Assembly (NCBI RefSeq): GCF_013170825.1
Contig: NZ_CP033365.1
Coordinates: 1,674,001 to 1,738,000 of the forward strand
Reading direction: 5' to 3'
Length of the DNA: 64,000 nt
From: Mesorhizobium sp. NZP2298
GTDB lineage: Bacteria; Pseudomonadota; Alphaproteobacteria; Rhizobiales; Rhizobiaceae
Below the pieces are notes generated by a model, which was given only the letters and a program-made list of their open reading frames with translations, searched no databases and had not been told where the DNA came from. Of this stretch, positions 44,566 through 53,317 are shown piece after piece. Both the position numbers and the translations under genes were made by a program. How positions within the stretch are numbered: the stretch's first letter is position 1; each line of letters starts with the position of its first letter.

Positions 44566-45217
44566 AGATATCCAGCCTTCCGCCGGCCAGGATCATGCGG
44601 CGCGCGTCGACCTGCTCCATCAGGCCAAGATCATGGGTGGCGATCACCACGGCGGTGCCGAGACGGTTGAGTTCGATGAACAGCCGTAGCAGCCGCCGCG
44701 CCAGCGGGGGATCGACATTGCCGGTCGGCTCGTCGGCCAGCAGTATCTCGGGCTGCTCGATCAGCGCCCGCGCGATCGCGGCGCGCTGCTTCTCGCCACC
44801 CGACAGGACCGGTGGCAGCACATGCATGCGCTCGCCCAGCCCCACCCATTTCAACAGCTCGGTGACATCGGTGCGGTAGCTCGCCTCCTCGCGCCCGCGC
44901 ACGCGCAGCGGCAGTGCGACGTTCTCATAAGTGGTCATGTGGTCGAGCAGGCGAAAATCCTGGAACACCACGCCGATGCGGCGCCGCAGATGAGGCAGCT
45001 CGGTGCGCGAGATGCGCGAGCGGTCCTTGCCGAATATGGTGATCAGGCCGCGTGTCGGCTTCAGCGACATGAACAGCAGGCGCAGCAACGTCGTCTTGCC
45101 GGCACCCGAAGGCCCGCTCAGGAACTGGAAGGAGCGCTCCGGTATATGCAAGGAAATGTCACGGAGGATTTCCGGACCCATGCCATAGCGGAGGCCGACA
45201 TTTTCGAAGCGAATCAA
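44558..45217 (-). CDS. ftsE: Cell division ATP-binding protein FtsE
   Basis: ATPase partner of FtsX. The 219 residues carry Walker A GPSGAGKTTLL, signature LSGGEKQRAAIARAL (LSGG), Walker B ILLADEPTGNVDP and the H-loop ATHD. The short protein without a substrate-binding domain matches FtsE rather than an importer ATPase. It is upstream of ftsX on the minus strand and diverges from the anchored protein gene at 45410. Confidence 0.95.
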   Translation of the reverse strand: MIRFENVGLRYGMGPEILRDISLHIPERSFQFLSGPSGAGKTTLLRLLFMSLKPTRGLITIFGKDRSRISRTELPHLRRRIGVVFQDFRLLDHMTTYENVALPLRVRGREEASYRTDVTELLKWVGLGERMHVLPPVLSGGEKQRAAIARALIEQPEILLADEPTGNVDPPLARRLLRLFIELNRLGTAVVIATHDLGLMEQVDARRMILAGGRLDIYD

Positions 45218-45409
45218 TTTCGACGACCTGAAGTTCCGGGTTGCGGCGAACCATCCCGTTCTGGGAAAAGACCATCGGCCGGCATGGTTAACCGGCGGTT
45301 AATTCCTGGCTTGTTTCGGCGCGTCACGAGGGCTCCGGTGGGGAAGCGTTAACCATTTATGTTTACGCAAAAGAAACGAAAAGCGAACACGCGCAATACT
45401 GGGGCCATG

Positions 45410-46051
45410 ATGGCTGACGAACGAACCGCGCGCCCGGTTTCCGGCGAAATCATGACCGATCCCCCGGCAATTGCCGTGGCGGACCGGATCGTGCGCGGTC
45501 CGGCGGCCGATATCGTCGATGCGGACTATGAAGTGATGCCGCGCTTTGTCCCTGCCATGGAAAGCGTTTCACCGCCGCCGCGCCTGATCGTCACGCCGTC
45601 CATCGAGGGCATGGACATGCTGCGCAAGCCGGAAGCGCCGGCGGAACGGCCGCCGGCCGTGCGTGGTGGGCCGATCTTCTGGATCGCCGGCATCGGTGCC
45701 GCGTTGGCCGCCTTCTGGGTCTCCGGCGGGCATGCGCTGGTGCGCCAGGCGCCGTTCCTGCCCGATGCGCAAGCATCGGCGCTGACCATTTCAAGCGTCA
45801 CCTCACGCGTCGATGCCTCGGGAGCCAATCCGGTGTTGTTCGTCGATGGCGAGGCCGCCAATGACGGGAAGGGGCCGGCGACAATGCCGCCGCTTGAAAT
45901 CCGCGTGACGGGCAATGATGGGCGCACAACCCGCTATACGTTGGGGACATCCGGCCATTCGCTGGCATCGGGCGAAAGATTCGGCTTTGCCAGCCGGCTC
46001 GACGTGCCTAAGAACGGCGTAAGGACCGTTTTGGTTACTTTCGCCGAATAG
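45410..46051 (+). CDS. Inner-membrane anchored Rhizobiales protein, function unknown
   Basis: Protein of 213 residues with a proline-rich cytosolic region, one transmembrane helix (about 95-113, GPIFWIAGIGAALAAFWVSG) and a periplasmic beta-rich domain. The layout and position beside ftsE and hpt recall MJ0042-type zinc-ribbon proteins of Rhizobiales, but no CxxC zinc ribbon is visible. I start at 45410 (MADERTARP) with GGGG five bases upstream; 45407 or 45359 are alternatives. It diverges from ftsE and precedes hpt by 23 bases. Confidence 0.75.
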   Translation: MADERTARPVSGEIMTDPPAIAVADRIVRGPAADIVDADYEVMPRFVPAMESVSPPPRLIVTPSIEGMDMLRKPEAPAERPPAVRGGPIFWIAGIGAALAAFWVSGGHALVRQAPFLPDAQASALTISSVTSRVDASGANPVLFVDGEAANDGKGPATMPPLEIRVTGNDGRTTRYTLGTSGHSLASGERFGFASRLDVPKNGVRTVLVTFAE

Positions 46052-46074
46052 GCGATCACCAGGGAAGACCATCA

Positions 46075-46617
46075 ATGCCCATCGTACGTGGCAAGGACAT
46101 CGAAGTCCTGTTTTCGGCGTCGGCGATCGCGCGGCGCAATCTCGAGCTCGCCAAGGAGATCGCCGGGCACGACTATCACGATCTGCTGGTGATTTCGGTG
46201 CTCAAGGGCTCGTTCATCTTCGCCGCCGACCTGATCCGCGCCATGCACGATGTCGGCCTGTCACCAGAGGTCGAGTTCATCTTCATTTCCAGCTATGGCG
46301 CCGGCACCACCAGCGGCGAGGTGAGGGTGCTGCGCGACATCGACAATGAGGTCGCCGGCCGCGACGTGCTGCTGATCGACGACATCCTGGAATCGGGCAA
46401 GACACTGACCTTCACCCGCGACCTGATGCTGTCGCGCGGCGCAAAAAGCTGTTCCATCGCCGTGCTGCTCGACAAGCGCATGCGCCGCCAGACCGCGCTC
46501 ACCGCCGACTATGTGGGCTTCGACTGCCCCGATTACTTCGTCGTCGGCTACGGCATGGATGTCGCGCACGCCTTCCGTGAATTGCCGTTTGTCGGTGTTG
46601 TGAAAGGCGATGCGTGA
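46075..46617 (+). CDS. hpt: Hypoxanthine phosphoribosyltransferase
   Basis: Purine salvage enzyme converting hypoxanthine (and often guanine) to the nucleotide with PRPP. Among the 180 residues, the PRPP loop LLIDDILESGKTLTF (about 101-115) and the acid pair DD are typical, and VISVLKGSFIFAADLIRAM matches the N-terminal loop. The start follows GGGAAGACCATCA. It sits between the anchored protein and cpdR on the plus strand, a link that is probably positional only. Confidence 0.93.
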   Translation: MPIVRGKDIEVLFSASAIARRNLELAKEIAGHDYHDLLVISVLKGSFIFAADLIRAMHDVGLSPEVEFIFISSYGAGTTSGEVRVLRDIDNEVAGRDVLLIDDILESGKTLTFTRDLMLSRGAKSCSIAVLLDKRMRRQTALTADYVGFDCPDYFVVGYGMDVAHAFRELPFVGVVKGDA

Positions 46618-46674
46618 GGCGAGCGCCTCGCGTCGGCGAATTCTTGAAAAGGCCTTAACGGCGTCAGGAAAATT

Positions 46675-46699
46675 AGCCCCTGTCGAGCGCCGGGGCTTT
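46675..46699 (+). terminator. Candidate terminator after hpt
   Basis: AGCCCC (46675-46680) pairs with GGGGCT (46692-46697), followed by TTC. A GC hairpin with an 11-base loop lies between hpt and cpdR, but the T-run is very short, so termination may be partial. Confidence 0.35.
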
Positions 46700-46737
46700 C
46701 AGGAAAAGTCAACTTTTGCCCGCCAAATATGCCGGCC

Positions 46738-47109
46738 ATGGCAAAGCTTCTGATCGTCGAGGACGATGAATCCGTCCGCACCCTCGCAGCCCGCGCGCTC
46801 GAACGCGCCGGCCACGCAATCGATATCGCGGCGGACGGCGCTCAAGGCCTGGCGCTGATACGAGCCGCGCATGGCGGCTATGATCTCGTCGTCTCCGACA
46901 TCCGCATGCCGGAGATGGACGGCATCGAGATGGCGATCGCGGCGGCGGCCCTTTTCCCGGCGATGAAGATCATGCTGATGACCGGCTACGCCGACCAGCG
47001 CGAGCGCGCCGAGGAGTTGAACGGCATCATCCTCGACGTCGTGCAAAAGCCCTTCACACTGGCCGAAATCCGCTCGCGCGTCGAACGGGCGCTGATCTGC
47101 TTCGCCTGA
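46738..47109 (+). CDS. cpdR: Single-domain response regulator CpdR
   Basis: Receiver-only protein of 123 residues. In Caulobacter and Sinorhizobium the unphosphorylated form of CpdR directs ClpXP to its targets, including CtrA pathway factors, and is inhibited by CckA-ChpT phosphorylation. The acidic pocket (Glu8, Asp9, Asp10), phosphoacceptor Asp54 in VVSDIRMPEMDG, and the KPF motif VQKPFTLAEI are present, and there is no output domain. MAKLLIVEDDESV is the usual start. The stop abuts that of a convergent transporter gene. Confidence 0.93.
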   Translation: MAKLLIVEDDESVRTLAARALERAGHAIDIAADGAQGLALIRAAHGGYDLVVSDIRMPEMDGIEMAIAAAALFPAMKIMLMTGYADQRERAEELNGIILDVVQKPFTLAEIRSRVERALICFA

Positions 47110-48057
47110 TCACGCCGGATCGGCAGTTGCCAGCCCGGGGGCTTGGCTCCTGCGCCGTTCCGTGTTGAGCGCCAGCAGGCCGGCGCCGATGATGAGGGCC
47201 GCACCGATCACGGTCGTCGACCTGGGCACCTCGGCGAAGAACAGAAAGCCCCAGAGCGGCGACCATAGAATGCCGGTGTATTCGAAGGTGGCGACCCGAT
47301 TGGCCGGTGCCAGCCTGTAGCCCTGCGACAGAAGGATCATGCCGGCGGAGGCGACGAAGCCGCAGGCGGCCATCTTGAGGAAATCCGGCAGCGTCGGCCA
47401 TATCCATGGCCGCACCAGGAACTCAAGGCTCGGGTGGACGGCGTGGGTTATGCCGGCCAGGTGGAATGTGCCGGCAACCACGGCCGCACCGATGAGATAG
47501 GCGCCGTTCTGGTAGAAGGCCATGACCGTGGACGATTCGGTGTCGCCGATCTTGCGCGCCATCAACTGCGAGAACCCATAGAGCAGGGCCGAGCCCAGCG
47601 ACAGCAGCGCCGCCCAGTCGAACAGTCCCGCGCCTGGGCGCACCATCACGATGACGCCAAGCAGTCCGATCAGCACCGTCGCCAGCGTCCGCCAGGACAC
47701 GCGTTCGCCGAGGTAGGGTCCGGCCAGCGCCATGATGAACAGCGGCGCCATGAAATAGAGCGCCACGGCGTCAGCCAGCGGCAGCGCGGCGATGGCCAGA
47801 TAGTACACCGTGTAGGAGGTGAACTGGATGAAGGCGCGTATCGTCAGCAGGCCGAACCGCTTCGACAGGATTGCCGGCAGCCCGACATCGGCGTGGACGA
47901 GGATGATCAGGATGGGCAAGGCGACGATCGAGCGGATCGCCATCACTTCAGTCACCGGATAGGAGCTCGACACGGCTTTGACGAGCGGGTCCTGCAGCGA
48001 GAAAACCAGCACGCCCAGGCACAGGCTCAGGATGCCGCGCACCATCCTATTCTGCAT
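47110..48057 (-). CDS. EamA/DMT-family transporter
   Basis: Drug/metabolite exporter-like protein of 315 residues with ten hydrophobic spans in two EamA halves (IRAFIQFTSYTVYYLAIAALPLADAVALYF in part; GILWSPLWGFLFFAEVP in the second). It differs from the protein at 23594 and is probably of the RhaT/riboflavin-type DMT group, with no known substrate. The stop codon directly adjoins the cpdR stop (47109/47110). The divergent LysR gene lies 211 bases upstream and may control it. Confidence 0.9.
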   Translation of the reverse strand: MQNRMVRGILSLCLGVLVFSLQDPLVKAVSSSYPVTEVMAIRSIVALPILIILVHADVGLPAILSKRFGLLTIRAFIQFTSYTVYYLAIAALPLADAVALYFMAPLFIMALAGPYLGERVSWRTLATVLIGLLGVIVMVRPGAGLFDWAALLSLGSALLYGFSQLMARKIGDTESSTVMAFYQNGAYLIGAAVVAGTFHLAGITHAVHPSLEFLVRPWIWPTLPDFLKMAACGFVASAGMILLSQGYRLAPANRVATFEYTGILWSPLWGFLFFAEVPRSTTVIGAALIIGAGLLALNTERRRSQAPGLATADPA

Positions 48058-48268
48058 CTGGTTTCCGGCTCCTGCGCGTATGGTCCGAAGCTATCGCCTG
48101 CGGAGTAAAAAGAACCCGCCACCGTTTCGGGCAGCGGGCACGAGTGAGGACTCTTTGATTGGTCCGCGGCCGATTTCGCGGCCGCTTATCCAATGGGTAT
48201 GGCGACTATTATCCGGCGTTTGACATGTTGCAAACGAATTGGAATGATATCAGCAATCAAATTTTCTT

Positions 48269-49144
48269 ATGATGGAAATCATGCGCCCGACCCTCGACAG
48301 CGATCTCCTGCGCACCTTCGTCGCCATCGCCGAGGCCGGCAATTTCACCAGGGCGGCCGAGCAGGCCGGCCGCACCCAGTCGGCCGTGTCGATGCAGATG
48401 AAGAAGCTCGAAGAACTGATCGGCGACAGCCTGTTCGAGCGCGGCTCGCGCGGCGTCGCGCTGACGCGGCGCGGCGGCGAACTCATCGTCAACGCCCGCC
48501 GCATCGTCTCGCTGCTCGACGAAACGGCGGCGTCGATGGCGGCCGCGCCGCTCGGCGGACCGGTGCGCATCGGCATTCCAGAGGAATATGGCCACGCCAT
48601 CCTGTCGCGCGCGCTCGGCGCATTTTCGAAACGCCACACCAAGGTAGAGGTCACCGTGCGCTACGCGCATTCGGAGGCGCAGCTGGCGGCGCTCGCCGCC
48701 GGCGAACTCGATCTGTGCGTGGTGTTTGAATGGCAGGACCCGGCCGGCGGCGAAGTGCTGATGCACGACCCGACCGTCTGGGTGACGTCGGCCGTGCATC
48801 ACATGCACGAGGAACGGCCGGTGCCGATCGCGCTCTACAACCGAGTCAGCTGGTGCAAGGACTTCGCCATCAAGTCGCTGGAGCAGCGCGGGCTTGCCTA
48901 TCGTGTCGCCTATACCAGCGACACCACGGGCGGGCTGAAGCTTGCCGTCACGTCGGGACTGGCGATTGCCCCGATCTCGCGCAGCAACATTCCGGACGGC
49001 TGCCGCGAACTGACCTCCGCCGATGGATTCGGCGACATCGATTCCTCCAATGTGGTGATGCATCGCAACTCGAATGCATCGGGCGAGGCGATCGACGGCA
49101 TGCAGGAAGCGATCCGCGAAGCGTTCGTCAACCGGCAAGGTTAG
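48269..49144 (+). CDS. LysR-family transcriptional regulator
   Basis: LysR regulator of 291 residues. The N-terminal winged helix reads NFTRAAEQAGRTQSAVSMQMKKLEE (cited in part: FTRAAEQAGRTQSAVSMQ) followed by LFERGSRGVALTRRGGEL. The rest is an effector domain that includes GSVRIGIPEEYGHAIL-like sequence. It starts at the tandem ATG at 48269. It diverges from the DMT transporter gene, so the two are a likely regulator-target pair, and it overlaps the end of the VOC gene by four bases. Confidence 0.92.
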   Translation: MMEIMRPTLDSDLLRTFVAIAEAGNFTRAAEQAGRTQSAVSMQMKKLEELIGDSLFERGSRGVALTRRGGELIVNARRIVSLLDETAASMAAAPLGGPVRIGIPEEYGHAILSRALGAFSKRHTKVEVTVRYAHSEAQLAALAAGELDLCVVFEWQDPAGGEVLMHDPTVWVTSAVHHMHEERPVPIALYNRVSWCKDFAIKSLEQRGLAYRVAYTSDTTGGLKLAVTSGLAIAPISRSNIPDGCRELTSADGFGDIDSSNVVMHRNSNASGEAIDGMQEAIREAFVNRQG

Positions 49145-49512
49145 TCTCTTACATCCTCATAGAAGGTCAGGCGGTTGCCGAACGGGTCGTTGACCGTGAC
49201 CTCCTTCGTCTTCCAAGGCGTCTCCTCCAACCCCGGCCTGGCAAAGCGGTACTTTCTTTCGGTCAACTCATGGTGGAGCCTGGCGATGTCGGTCGTCTCG
49301 ATCCGGACGTGAGAACCTGGCGCGCCGTCGCCATGATGTTCGCTCAGATGCAAGACACAGCCGTCGCGGTAAACGCCTGTGTAAAGCGGCGTGTTGTCTT
49401 CGAAACGGTGTTCGAACTGCACTTCGAAACCCAGAAAACCGACGTAGAATTCATGCGCCTTGGCAACATCGAAGATGCGCAAGATGGGCGTGACAGTACC
49501 GAGCTTCGGCAT
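49141..49512 (-). CDS. VOC-superfamily (glyoxalase/bleomycin-resistance-like) protein
   Basis: Small metal-binding fold protein of 123 residues. VTPILRIFDVAKAHEFYVGFLGFEVQFEHRF (cited in part) opens the first beta-alpha-beta-beta-beta unit, and KEVTVNDPFGNRLTFYE closes the second; the ESSL-type metal ligands are consistent with a glyoxalase or dioxygenase-like activity. No substrate is evident. It is convergent with the LysR gene, overlapping by four bases, and stands upstream of the TIGR02302 gene on the other side. Confidence 0.9.
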   Translation of the reverse strand: MPKLGTVTPILRIFDVAKAHEFYVGFLGFEVQFEHRFEDNTPLYTGVYRDGCVLHLSEHHGDGAPGSHVRIETTDIARLHHELTERKYRFARPGLEETPWKTKEVTVNDPFGNRLTFYEDVRD

Positions 49513-49553
49513 GGTGTTGCGACCGTTCGGGCGGGATTTGGGGGCGGCGGTTC

Positions 49554-52154
49554 CTATTTCAGCTCAAGCAGCCGTTCCAGATAGCTGCGCTCGATATCGG
49601 GGCTGAGCGCGTTGCCGAGCCGCTTGCGGATCGCTTCCAGGATCTGGCGGGCGCGCTGGACGTCGATTTCGTCGGGCACCTTCACCGAATCGCCGAAATC
49701 GGGACCCTGGCTGGCGCGCGGCCGGCCGAGCGGGTCGCGGTCGGCATTCTGCTGGCGGCCACCCTCCTGGCTGCCGCCCTGGTCGCCCTGCATGGCCTGC
49801 ATCTGCTTCATCATGTCCTTGGCGCCCTTGCGCAGCGCCTCGAGTGCCCGGCCCTGGTGACCGACCGCTTCGTCGCCCTGGCCCTCGCCAAGCGCCTGCT
49901 CGGCGCTGCCCATGGACTTGCCCGCCTCGCCAAATCCTTCATTGGGCTCCATGCCCATGCCTTCGAGGCTCTTCTTCAGCTGCTCGAGATCGCTCTTCAG
50001 CTGGCCCTGGCCTTCCTGCAGCTGCTTCAGCGCATCGGCGAATTCCTGCGGCGTCATCGGCTTCTGCCTGGCGAGCGGGTCGCGGTCCTGGCCGACGCCG
50101 GGCTGGTCCTGGTCCTCGCCACCGTCCTGGCCAAGCTGCTCGTCGCGGTTCTGTCCCCGCTGGCGTTCGCCGCGCTGCATCTGGTCCATGCGGAAGGTGT
50201 CGTTCATCATCTCCTGCTGGCGCCGCAGGATCTCGCCAAGCTTGTCCATCTGCTGGCGCATCTGGCTGTCCTGCTCGCCGCCCTGCTGCTGACGGCCGGC
50301 CTGGAGATTGTTCATCATGTCCTGCAACTGCGACAGCAATTGCTGCGCCTTGTCGCGATCGCCCGACTTTGCCAGGTTTTCGATCTGGTCCATCATCCGG
50401 TCGATGTCGCTCTGGCGCAGTTCCTGGCCATTCTGCTGCATCTGCGGCGCGTTCGGGTTCTGCTTGGCGCGTTCGGCGAATTCCTGCAGGAACTGGTTCA
50501 TCGCCTCGCGCAGTTCCTTCATCGCCTTTTCGATTTCCTGGTCGCTGGCGCCGTTCTTGATGGCGTCCTGCAGCGCCTGCTGTGCCTGGCGCAGCCGCTT
50601 CTCGGCCGCCGAGAGATTGCCCTCCTCGATGCCAAGCGCGATTTCCCAGAGATAGCCGACCTCGCCGCGCAGCTGATCGTCGTTCCCGGCCAGCTTCAGC
50701 CGGCTGCGCGCGCTCATGATGGCGAGGTAGTGCGACATGTTGTCGAAAGTGTCTTCCGGCCGCAGCGTAATGGCGTCGATCAGGTCGAGCACGCGCGGTT
50801 TGGCATTGGCGTCGAGCGCCAGCAGGCGCCGCTGTTCGATCACCGCACGCGCCAGCGGGTTGGCGAACGGGCGCTCGGGCATAACAAGCGTCTTGGTTTC
50901 GCTGGACGCGGTGTGTCCGGCATCGTCAGTGGCGACCAGCGTCAGCTTGATGCTGCTGCCGGCCCAGACATGTTCGGTCAGGTCTTTTGTCGTCTTGGCG
51001 GCATTCGACTTGCCGCCGCGGCGCGGCAACGTCAGCGGCATTTCGGGCGGGCCGTAGAGCGCATGCGCATCCGGCGCCTGCGGGTCGGCCAGCGCGAACA
51101 CCGCCTTGGCGGTGGCGGCGCCATAGTCGTCGTCGATCTGGTAGTTGAGTTCGAAGGCGCCGTTGGCGGCGCGCTTTGGCTCGCCGACGAAGCGGATCTG
51201 CGGCGGCTTGTCCCGGATCACCGCGAAGGCCCAGCGGCCAAGCTGATCCTCGCCCGATTTCAACGTCAGCGTGCCGTCGCCGGTCAGCTTGCCGGTGAAC
51301 TGGCGCACCCTTGAAGGTGAACTGGTGGACGGCGCCGCGGGGTTTGCGGCAGGCTTGGCCGTCGCGGCAGCCGGGTCGATGGCGCGCGAATTGCCATCCT
51401 TGTCGGCATAGGCAAGCGTTTCTTCGCCCGAGCCGCCGGTGACGCGCAAGGAGACATCGCTACCCTCGGGCACATGAAACGTCGGCGTTGCCTGGTTGGC
51501 GTCGGCGGTCAGGAAGACCGGCGGCTTGCCGGTGTAGGCCGGCGGCGTCACCCATGCATCGATGCGCGGCGGCACGGCATCATGCGCGCCGTGGGCGCTG
51601 AAGCCGTCAGTTACCCTGCCGCCGGTCGGCCCGAAGGAGAAGGCAAAGGCGGTGACCAGCAGGAGGGCCGCCACGGCGCGCAGCCCCCAGGGGTCGCGCT
51701 CCGGCACGCGCGTGCGCGGCAGGTCGGCGCCGAGGCTGTCGAGCTTTGCGGCCATGCGCTTCTGATGTTCGCGCCACAACGCTTGCGAGAAGCTGCTCTC
51801 CCGGCCGCTTGGCCGGTCGGTCTGCACCAGCACGGGGCTGTGCAGCAGCCTGTTGGCGGCCTCGATGCGGCGATCGACCTCGGCGGCCGAGGGCATGCGG
51901 AAGAAGCGCAGCGGATACAGCGCAGCCAGCCCTGCCAGGCCGAATGCCGCGACGAGGCCGATGCGCGCGATATCCGGCAGCCGGGAGAAGATGCCGAACC
52001 AGGACATGCTCAGGAACAGGCTGGCGACAATAAGCAGCGGAAGCAGCAGCGGCCAGCCGCGCTCGACCATCATCGAGACCCGTGTCGCCAGCCGGCTCAA
52101 GGCAAGGCGCCCGGCCAGGCCGCGGTCGTTGCTGAAGGTGGGTCGTTCGGTCAT
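49554..52154 (-). CDS. TIGR02302 family membrane protein
   Basis: Large alphaproteobacterial protein of 866 residues with two N-terminal transmembrane helices (about 34-51 and 60-80), a periplasmic beta-rich region, and a Gln/Met/Asp-rich helical C-terminal third (about 540-800) with runs such as QLSQLQDMMNNLQAG, probably coiled-coil. It matches the TIGR02302 description; function is unknown, and its position at the end of the argH-lptM-lysA unit is recurrent in Rhizobiales as I recall. The start at 52154 begins MTERPTFSNDRGLAG. Confidence 0.9.
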   Translation of the reverse strand: MTERPTFSNDRGLAGRLALSRLATRVSMMVERGWPLLLPLLIVASLFLSMSWFGIFSRLPDIARIGLVAAFGLAGLAALYPLRFFRMPSAAEVDRRIEAANRLLHSPVLVQTDRPSGRESSFSQALWREHQKRMAAKLDSLGADLPRTRVPERDPWGLRAVAALLLVTAFAFSFGPTGGRVTDGFSAHGAHDAVPPRIDAWVTPPAYTGKPPVFLTADANQATPTFHVPEGSDVSLRVTGGSGEETLAYADKDGNSRAIDPAAATAKPAANPAAPSTSSPSRVRQFTGKLTGDGTLTLKSGEDQLGRWAFAVIRDKPPQIRFVGEPKRAANGAFELNYQIDDDYGAATAKAVFALADPQAPDAHALYGPPEMPLTLPRRGGKSNAAKTTKDLTEHVWAGSSIKLTLVATDDAGHTASSETKTLVMPERPFANPLARAVIEQRRLLALDANAKPRVLDLIDAITLRPEDTFDNMSHYLAIMSARSRLKLAGNDDQLRGEVGYLWEIALGIEEGNLSAAEKRLRQAQQALQDAIKNGASDQEIEKAMKELREAMNQFLQEFAERAKQNPNAPQMQQNGQELRQSDIDRMMDQIENLAKSGDRDKAQQLLSQLQDMMNNLQAGRQQQGGEQDSQMRQQMDKLGEILRRQQEMMNDTFRMDQMQRGERQRGQNRDEQLGQDGGEDQDQPGVGQDRDPLARQKPMTPQEFADALKQLQEGQGQLKSDLEQLKKSLEGMGMEPNEGFGEAGKSMGSAEQALGEGQGDEAVGHQGRALEALRKGAKDMMKQMQAMQGDQGGSQEGGRQQNADRDPLGRPRASQGPDFGDSVKVPDEIDVQRARQILEAIRKRLGNALSPDIERSYLERLLELK

Positions 52155-52347
52155 CGGCCCTTCCTGGAGCCTGTTCCATCCCGAAAGAACCGGGGTGGGG
52201 CTCTATCTCTTTGAGCATGATCGGTTTTCGGGATCATGTCGTGAGGCGGGGCAGGATAGCCCAAGCCTCACGACTCGAAGAATACCAGCAAACACGGCAA
52301 AGGCGAGGCAGTTTGAAAAAACGTGAACCCGGCCGAAACGGCTGCAA
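52155..52347. other. Gap before TIGR02302 with an inverted-repeat motif
   Basis: About 190 bases between two minus-strand genes. GAGCATGATCGG (52213) and TCGGGATCATGTCG (to 52242) form an imperfect inverted repeat like dispersed rhizobial elements with GCATGATC arms. The rest shows nothing clear. Confidence 0.4.
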
Positions 52348-53289
52348 TCAGAAATTGGCGGGGTTTGCGTTGGCGCCGCAGACCAGCACGGCAACCCGTT
52401 CGCCCGGCGACGGTACATAACGGCCGGACAGCACCGCGGCGAAGGCTGCCGCCCCGCCCGGCTCGGAAATGATGCGCACACGGTTCCACAGGGCCTTTTG
52501 GGCAGCAATGATATCGTCGTCGCTGACCAGGATGGAGCGTTCGACGAAGGCTTCGGCGATCGGGAACATCATTTCGCCGACGCGTTTCGGCGCCAGCGAA
52601 TCGGCGGCGATGCCTTCGGCCGGCGCATCGACTGGATGGCCGGCCTCGAAGGCGCGATGAAGCGTCGGCGCACCCTCGGGCTCGACGGCGACGATGCGGA
52701 TGCGGCCGGCATACCAGGCGGCGATGCCTCCGATCAGGCCGCCGCCGCCGACAGCGACCAGCAGCGTGTCGATCTCTGGCAAGTCCGCCTCGATTTCGAG
52801 ACCGAGCGTGCCCTGGCCGACCAGCGTTTCCTCCTGGTTGAAGGCATGGATCTGCAAGGCGCCGCTTTCCTGGGCGAAACGTTCGCTGGCGGCCAGCGCT
52901 TCCGCATAGCGAGCGCCACCGACGACAAGGTCGGCGCCATAGAAGCGAATGCGGTCCAGCTTGGCTTGCGGGCTTACTTCGGGAACGAAGATTGTTGCCT
53001 TGTGGCCGAGCCGCATGGCTGCATAGGCGACGGCGGCGCCATGATTGCCGCCCGATGCCGCGACGACACCGGCCGCCGGAACCTGCCGCTCGAGCAGATT
53101 GGTGAAGGCACCGCGCGCCTTGAACGAGCCGGAATGCTGCAGGCATTCGAGCTTGAGGTCGATGGCCAGCGGCGCCCGGTCGAAGTCGGCCATGTCGACG
53201 CGCAGCACCGGCGTGTGGCGCACATAGGGGCGGATGCGCGGTTCCATCGCGGCAATACGTTCGCGGGTGACGGTGTTGCCCTGCGCCAT
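52348..53289 (-). CDS. PLP-dependent threonine/serine dehydratase-like enzyme
   Basis: Fold-type II PLP enzyme of 313 residues. The cofactor lysine is in SGSFKARGA (about residues 53-61), the asparagine-glycine loop in ASGGNHGAAVAYAA, and the phosphate-binding GGGGLIGG in the C-terminal half. It lacks the C-terminal regulatory domain of biosynthetic IlvA and matches the catabolic threonine/serine dehydratase or racemase group. It is placed between TIGR02302 and lysA on the minus strand, possibly in the same operon with a 28-base gap to lysA. Confidence 0.88.
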   Translation of the reverse strand: MAQGNTVTRERIAAMEPRIRPYVRHTPVLRVDMADFDRAPLAIDLKLECLQHSGSFKARGAFTNLLERQVPAAGVVAASGGNHGAAVAYAAMRLGHKATIFVPEVSPQAKLDRIRFYGADLVVGGARYAEALAASERFAQESGALQIHAFNQEETLVGQGTLGLEIEADLPEIDTLLVAVGGGGLIGGIAAWYAGRIRIVAVEPEGAPTLHRAFEAGHPVDAPAEGIAADSLAPKRVGEMMFPIAEAFVERSILVSDDDIIAAQKALWNRVRIISEPGGAAAFAAVLSGRYVPSPGERVAVLVCGANANPANF

Positions 53290-53317
53290 GACTTGCTCCT
53301 CGTCGTGAGATTCCGCC